From Lytechinus variegatus (lineage: Eukaryota; Echinodermata; Echinoidea; Temnopleuroida; Toxopneustidae): a stretch of DNA of 64,000 nt. Below are positions 45,018 to 64,000 of this stretch, piece by piece. The stretch's first letter is position 1. Each line of letters starts with the position of its first letter. Below the pieces are notes generated by a model, which was not told where the DNA came from, ran no database searches, and saw nothing but the letters and a program-made list of their open reading frames with translations. A program made the translations under genes and the position numbers. The stretch is from the NCBI RefSeq assembly GCF_018143015.1, contig NC_054757.1, positions 1,036,501-1,100,500 of the forward strand, written 5' to 3'.

Positions 45018-45723
45018 ATTGCAAAGTGCTATAGAATACAGACATGAAGTTTCACCAGAAAAAAAAAAGGAGATCGAAGGAGTTGGACCGTTGGATCTTT
45101 CTCCCCCCCTCGCTCCGTTGTGACGCATTCTGTAGTTTAATGCATAGAGTTACACGAGTTTAATGTAAGATCGCATGTGTGTGGGTGCTTGGTACATGGT
45201 CGGTCCATCACATGACAAGCAGCTGATAACGTAAACAATCCTTTTGTTTCGCACAGCATGCATTACCAGAAACTAGGTCTACCGTAACGGTACGGTAAGT
45301 GCGCAAGACTCGGCCGCCGGCGAGCCAGCTAGGTAAAAAAGTCGAGGTTTCGTAATTATGAAACCGCGATGCGCCAGGCTCCATCTCTCATTTCGGGGTT
45401 GGCCTTTAATGATTTAATAATCATTAATTTAAATGCTGTGTTAGATTGTGATCTCTCTGGATGTGACAGTTAGTTTGATTGGATTCTAAAGGTAAGCTTT
45501 GAATGTCGAAAATAGAGCCTTTAAACGTTAGAGGGGTTATTTTTATTAGGTTATTATAATAAATGCCGGTATGTAGCGACAGCAGCCAGGCCAGGCAGGG
45601 AAGAGCTCCGCCGTAAGCTTCGGGCATCCGTAGGCAGGAGCTGAGTCTAGGCCCAGCCTCATAGATTGTCATGATTGATGTGGAACCGGCTCGGCTACAA
45701 ATAGGCACTTCGGGTTAAAGGCC

Positions 45724-46126
45724 TGGGGGTGTTTCACAAAGATGTCTAGTTGCGCGCAGTATAAAAGGCATGACAGCATTGGACTGGTCGATCATGCCAA
45801 GACGACGCGCACTACTGCGTATTGATCAATAAAATTGCGAGTTGCATATCATGTACACGTCGACATTTAAGTGTGACCTAAGACATACTTAAATCTTTGT
45901 GAAACACCCCCCAGGTCACACTGCCCAAGCATTGTTGGAGCGGTCGTGGAGCGGTAGGGAGAGAGGGTCGAATTTCGCACACAAAATTGGGCCTTGGGGG
46001 AAAAAAATCAAAAACAAAAAAACCCAAATTGAAAATGGTGATGGACGGTAGCGAGCGGTGATGATTTTTTTCTCTCCGCTCCACGACCGCTCCAACAACG
46101 CTCGGGCGGTGTGACCAGGCCTTAAT
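45724..46126. mobile_element. two adjoining inverted-repeat MITEs
   Basis: The first (45724-45912) has ends 'gggggtgtttcacaaagat' and 'atctttgtgaaacaccccc'. The second (45913-46126) has ends GGTCACACTGCCC and GGGCGGTGTGACC, each followed by 'ttgttggagcggtcgtgg'. They share one junction. Confidence 0.8.
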
Positions 46127-46189
46127 AGGCACTGCATGTGCAACTGGAGATTAACATTCCTCAATTTGTAACTAAATGATTTTAAAAGA

Positions 46190-46705
46190 GGAAAATTTGC
46201 AAAGTTTATCTAATCTACGTAGAGTAGAGATCCTAACTGTTACTGTTACTAGTTGTTGTGTCCGGACAGGTTGTGTGTCCGGACGATCAATTTTAGAAAG
46301 TCATTTGGATTTTAATTGGAAAAAGTTACAAGCGAAGTTTCATCAATTTTTAGTACAAAATGTTGGAAAATATTCTAGATAACAAAATAGAATTCAACTA
46401 TTGAATTCATTCAATTTTGCCATAATAATATGTGTTACAGTGTTTATATCTATATAATTTTATAGAATTTTGCTGGTTATTTTACTCTACTTACAGTATA
46501 TCATATTACCCTTATATAAAGTTTTGATACAATGTAGGTGGTCTACATTTTACGAACTTTGCTTTTTATTAGGCCCCTCCACTATTTTTCATTTCATTGG
46601 TACGTTTCAATCCTGCGTGTGTTATGTATTTCTTCATTGTAAACATGATTTACGAAATGTACTTTGATGATTGTGGAATATGAATATATCAATAAATAAA
46701 TAAAT
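46190..46705 (+). mobile_element. possible LINE 3' end with AATA tail
   Basis: An AT-rich stretch ends in 'caataaataaataaataat', which looks like a LINE tail. The coding part is not recognisable. Confidence 0.35.
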
Positions 46706-47859
46706 AATCAACACTTTGATTGTGGGCATCAACAGAATGACAAGACATATTTTTAGTGTAATCTAAAGACAAAAAAGAAGGCTTCAAATTATGAAGTGTC
46801 CAGACACAAGACCTTACATCCTACTACTACTACATTGATTCTTTACTCCATCACTCAATTAATTTAAATTCATGGTTCCATACAGGTTTAATATTTTTCA
46901 TAAGAAATAAGAACTGAACCCCCCCCCCCCTTGGCCCCACTAACACTACTGCGAGGTTAGTACAATGTAGTATAATAACCTCACACCAAGAACCGCGTTT
47001 GGCAGTGAATTTCTAACTAGTGGGTCGTGCATGCTGTGAAGCCACCTCTGCCTGGCATCCACAACACATGACTTCTTAGGCCAAAAAGGCAAAGCTTCAA
47101 TCTCTGTATTTGGTTGTTCCACTGAAAAGACTTGGCCCCACTCACTCACCAAAAGTAAAATTTCAGAAATTATTAAATAAATCCCCAGAAAGGACAGTTA
47201 TTCTTGTCACACGATTTCTATGCTTTGGCTTGATTTTTCTGTTTGCAGCGGCATATAATGAACCCTTGAATGCCCTGGCCCAGCTGCATTCAGGCTATGC
47301 ATCAGTGCATTTCACACTTGCACTGTAGTTGCAGTGCATTTTGAACGTGATTATTCAATTTAGGTCTAACGTTACTTCATGTACCGGTATATCAAGATCT
47401 TGAACGTACGTGTTGTATGTCTGTAGTGAATGTAAACCAGGATTTGTTATTTAAATGATTCAGGATTCCTGAGTTCTAATATTAGGGCAGACATTGTTCA
47501 TGTTTAACCCTGGAATCTGTTAAATGTTGATTATTTTTGCTGTTGAGTTAACTTGTCATGTCATATTTGTATATATTTGCTAATTTTATATCGTTAATAT
47601 TTTTAATTTGTTATGCACCAGTGAAAATAAATGTAAACTTCCTTTTAAGGGATAATGAAGTTTTCAATTTAATCCAGTTCAATTCATTATCACTGATGAA
47701 TTAGAGATTTGAGAGCAAAAATCTCTTTACTCGAAGATACGTGCCACTTGTTTGCATCAATCGCATTTAGTACTGCATGTGTTCAAAGTCTAGAAAACCA
47801 TTTCCTGACTTGTAATATGACAATCATTATTTTGTATCTTTTTACAAAATGTTATCAAA

Positions 47860-48272
47860 CTTAAAAAATGCAAAACCATTTTTTTCTGAATTATGACAAA
47901 AAAATTGCTGATATTATGTTGCCATATCTTGGCTTTTGGCATGGAAAGCAGTTGTGCAATATCAGTGGGCTGATATTCAACCAGACATATTACTTGGAAA
48001 AAAGATCTGCCATTTGGGCTGGAATAGATTATAATTCCTTTATGAGAACTTATCAAAATAAGACACACATCTACTTGTGCTTTTTCTCAAGTTCTGAAAT
48101 CATTCAATAATAATATGTAATCAAGGCAATGTTTTCTCTTTTTTATGAATATGTTATTTTGTATGGTATATGCATTCCTAATTGTTCACATTTTACATCT
48201 GTTTTTTTAACCTTTTACTCATGTACCTATTTGAATTTGAATGAATAAACAAAATGAATTGAATTGAATGTC
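47860..48272 (+). mobile_element. possible LINE 3' end with GAATT tail
   Basis: It ends 'aatgaattgaattgaatg', like the tail of the LINE at 16360-17645. The upstream open frame (47868-48110) has no recognised match. Confidence 0.4.
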
Positions 48273-49454
48273 ATGCTACTCATTTGCAATACTGTATCAC
48301 ACTTTCTACTAGAAACAATAGGTACAATTTTTGTTAGACATAACATGGTCATGTTGTTGGATTTTCAGATTCATATTTTCAGATCACTACATTACATGTA
48401 GCTGGCATTTATCTTTAAAAATTAAAGAGATCTAATGTAGGAAAATAACTTTTGAGTCAGATATTACTGCTTTATACTCATTAATTGAATGTCTAGACAT
48501 CTTTAATTGATGTATGTACATATACATGGAGCTAAACCCGAATTCTTTATACTTTATAATTTATGTTTGTATCCATAATATGCCCTATTTAATAGAGCTG
48601 TGTGCATGTGAGATGTTGATTGTAGTAAGTACCTGTAGATGTAGGGCTATGGGTACATTGTTGTTAAAAATAAACAAGAATCAACTTGTAATCCCTCTAA
48701 TTTGTGACCCTTAAACCCTGGCAATGTATTCAATGTGATAGAGCTGCTCTCAGCCAAGCAAATCATTGAAATTGAAGTGTGTGTATTAAAAGGGAGTGTA
48801 TACTTCACTTAATGATAACATGATTTAGACAATATTATCAGGATAATGAATTCAATATTCCCTTTTTTTGCAAGATTGCAAATTTGAATGTGTATTTTGA
48901 AGATTGTTAAATCATTTCTGTCAAAGTTCTTTTGTTTGTTGAATATCTAGCCCTCTATTCTTCTGTATTGTGTACTTATAGTATTGCAAGGTTATCTGAC
49001 CGTATTTTGTGAACCCTTTTATCTATGTAAAGTTGTTTGTTTTTTCAAAATAGCAATTGGACAGTGAGATATAGAGTACACAGTTAGACCAGATACTTTG
49101 GAATACATGCAACTTCATTACTTTGTACCATTTGCCCACTAGATCAAGAAAAGAAAAAATAGAAGTGGTAACTTGTCAAATCTGGTTACAGCATGTATAT
49201 GGTGGTTTTGTATTAAACTTTGAGATAACAACAAGAAACCCTTTGAAATGGTTTCCAAACTCCTAAGCCATGAAATTTACAGCAGAGACGTTATTTAGTA
49301 ATTGTAGATTTGTGGTTTATTAATAACTTATGTTGTTTTTATGTGAAAGGTTGCTGACAGACCTAATGTATTCCTGAGGAATTCTGCAATCTTGTATCAA
49401 GATTTGGAATGACAGAGAGATATTTATAATTTAAAGGAGTAAAAGGACACAACA

Positions 49455-62617
<13,163 letters not shown>

Positions 62618-62909
62618 GTAAGTTGATATATTTCTTTCACTGAAATCATCGTTTTTGTGATACAATTATGAAAAAAATGTGACCTAAATTAGGAACATAG
62701 ATATCCTGCCAGGCCATCAGTAAATTTCAAATCTTTGATGACATATCTGTTTTTTCTGAAATTACAATTTTTTTAAAGATTAGTTATGAAAAATGTATAT
62801 TTGCAACTCGACATTTTGGCATGACCTTCCATGGTGTATTAAATTCAATACATTGAGCTTCTTTTCCCCAATTTATTTCCAGCGACAAATTCTTAAACTG
62901 TTCATCTCA

Positions 62910-63503
62910 TTAAAAGGGAATGCAACATTGGTTATAAGCTGTTGGAGAAGAGAAAATAAGAAAAACAGAATAATGGAGGTTAAAAAGAAATCGGACAAGT
63001 AATAAGAAAGTTGTGGCTGCTTTAAAATGGAGATCCCTAAGACTATTGTAAATTTCAAATTTGCAACTGTGTAAGTAAATTTTGACAAGAGACAAGGACA
63101 ACTTTCCCATAGGCCATGTAATTATCAGGATTTTGTGGTTTTCTCCTAAGTAACTTTTCCCCTGGGCAGTAATTAAAATGTAAATCCAGGTAGCACAATT
63201 GTCCTCATGAAAGAAAAAAATATAATTTGAAGTAAAACTTTTGAAAAAAGAAACATTTTAGCCATTTTATATATTGAAGTAATTGGAAGAGTTAGTCCTT
63301 GCCTTACATCACTATGACATCAGAAATGCTACGAATTTTCAGTCTTGGGTATACTGATGACCGATTTTGACCATTTTAAGGAATTAATAACTTTCTTTAA
63401 TATTGTTTGTCTGATATTGTTCAAACTTTCTTCAAGCATCAACTTGATTGAATATCCTTTTCCTCTAAAAACAACTTTTCATTTGGGTTGGATTCCCCTT
63501 TAA
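62910..63503. mobile_element. TTAA-type MITE ('ggggaatccaaccc'), copy 2
   Basis: TTAA lies at 62910-62913 and 63500-63503. It matches the element at 41151-41730 in reverse orientation, including 'ttcatgaggacaat' and 'ggcctatgggaaag'-type blocks. It lies in the intron after exon 4. Confidence 0.82.
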
Positions 63504-63786
63504 GGTTTGATAGGTGTAGAATATTCAGATCATAGAGATTTGATTCTTAAAGACTGTTGAACTTTTCAAAGAGTTGCCGCCAAGTGCATGAATGATGAAA
63601 GTGAGGATAAATGCAAGTCCTGTACTTGAGATTTTTTAAAATTTGAAAAACTGCCTCCCAAATAAAAGTGGGCTTTGATGGTCTTTAACCATAAGAAGAC
63701 AAGATAAATTTATATGAAAATATTTGTTACTAGAAGCTTTCACCTCAACCTTTCATTACAGAATTGGAAACCAACTTTGCTTCATC

Positions 63787-63903
63787 CAGGGCCCCGTAAC
63801 ACAAAGCAATGATCGTAAAACATTTTTCTACAAGATTGAATTGACTACGATGTAGTCAATCAAGCATACGATTAATTGCTAACTTTTGTGTTACGGGACC
63901 CAG
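63787..63903. mobile_element. small 'cagggccccgtaacacaaag' MITE
   Basis: The ends 'ccagggccccgtaacacaaag' type and 'cttttgtgttacgggacccagg' type are inverted, and the whole unit is about 117 bp. Its sister copy is at 36252-36392. Confidence 0.8.
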
Positions 63904-64000
63904 GTTTGTGCTTCTGAATTAATACATAATTTTGTCCCCCCTATAAGAGCCTATAGGAAGGATAAAAAATTCATTAAAAACCTATTGTACCTTCATCTAG

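Larger units (their letters stand above)
45027..49454. other. upstream region of the phospho-lyase gene
   Basis: GC-richer patches at 45170-45400 and 45560-45705 are the best promoter or 5' UTR candidates, with a possible donor GTAAGT near 45295. No core promoter can be fixed. The rest is AT-rich with MITEs and LINE-like tails. Confidence 0.3.

Noticed and set aside
47110..47328. 72-codon plus-strand frame with a splice-like site
   Set aside because: The frame has no recognisable family and the putative acceptor has no phased partner. It could at most be untranslated sequence.

Overview
The window looks like a chromosome segment from an ambulacrarian animal, most probably an echinoderm (sea urchin-like). 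It is AT-rich and intron-rich, with GT-AG splice sites, and is packed with short inverted-repeat transposons, tRNA-derived SINEs and LINE tails. Only three protein genes can be supported. No rRNA gene, intact tRNA gene, CRISPR array or bacterial feature is visible.

Gene 1 (+ strand, about 465-25375, 5' end off the left edge) encodes an AP1AR (gadkin/gamma-BAR)-like adaptor-binding protein. Three coding exons are visible, separated by a 22.6 kb intron and a 1.3 kb intron. Gene 2 (- strand, 37891-33422) is a complete six-exon CFAP96 (C4orf47/UPF0602) orthologue of 313 residues, convergent with gene 1. Gene 3 (+ strand, from 49455, 3' end off the right edge) is the N-terminal part of a class III aminotransferase-fold phospho-lyase (ETNPPL/PHYKPL type), with four exons and a 9.2 kb second intron. 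The three gene products are not obviously one pathway: AP-1 vesicle traffic, a ciliary microtubule-associated protein, and phosphoethanolamine or phosphohydroxylysine catabolism. From memory, however, their human counterparts all lie on chromosome 4q, so the linkage itself may be ancestral.

The large introns are dominated by nested transposons. In gene 1's intron, positions 6239-21422 form a nest: an outer inverted-repeat element contains a split hAT-like copy, which was itself hit by two further elements (7082-13651 and 14662-20640). One of these carries a second, intact copy of the same hAT-like family (9407-11158). In gene 3's intron, 56705-60397 is a three-level nest in which every level has a readable 8-bp target duplication. 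Between and around the genes are degenerate L1/Tx1-like and L2/CR1-like LINE fragments, MITEs with TTAA, 8-bp or 9-bp duplications, two same-strand SINEs, a pearl-like element with internal ~160-180 bp tandem units, and microsatellites.

All gene models come from reading frames, splice phases and remembered protein families. Family names for the transposons rest on target-duplication length and inverted repeats, because no intact transposase was found.
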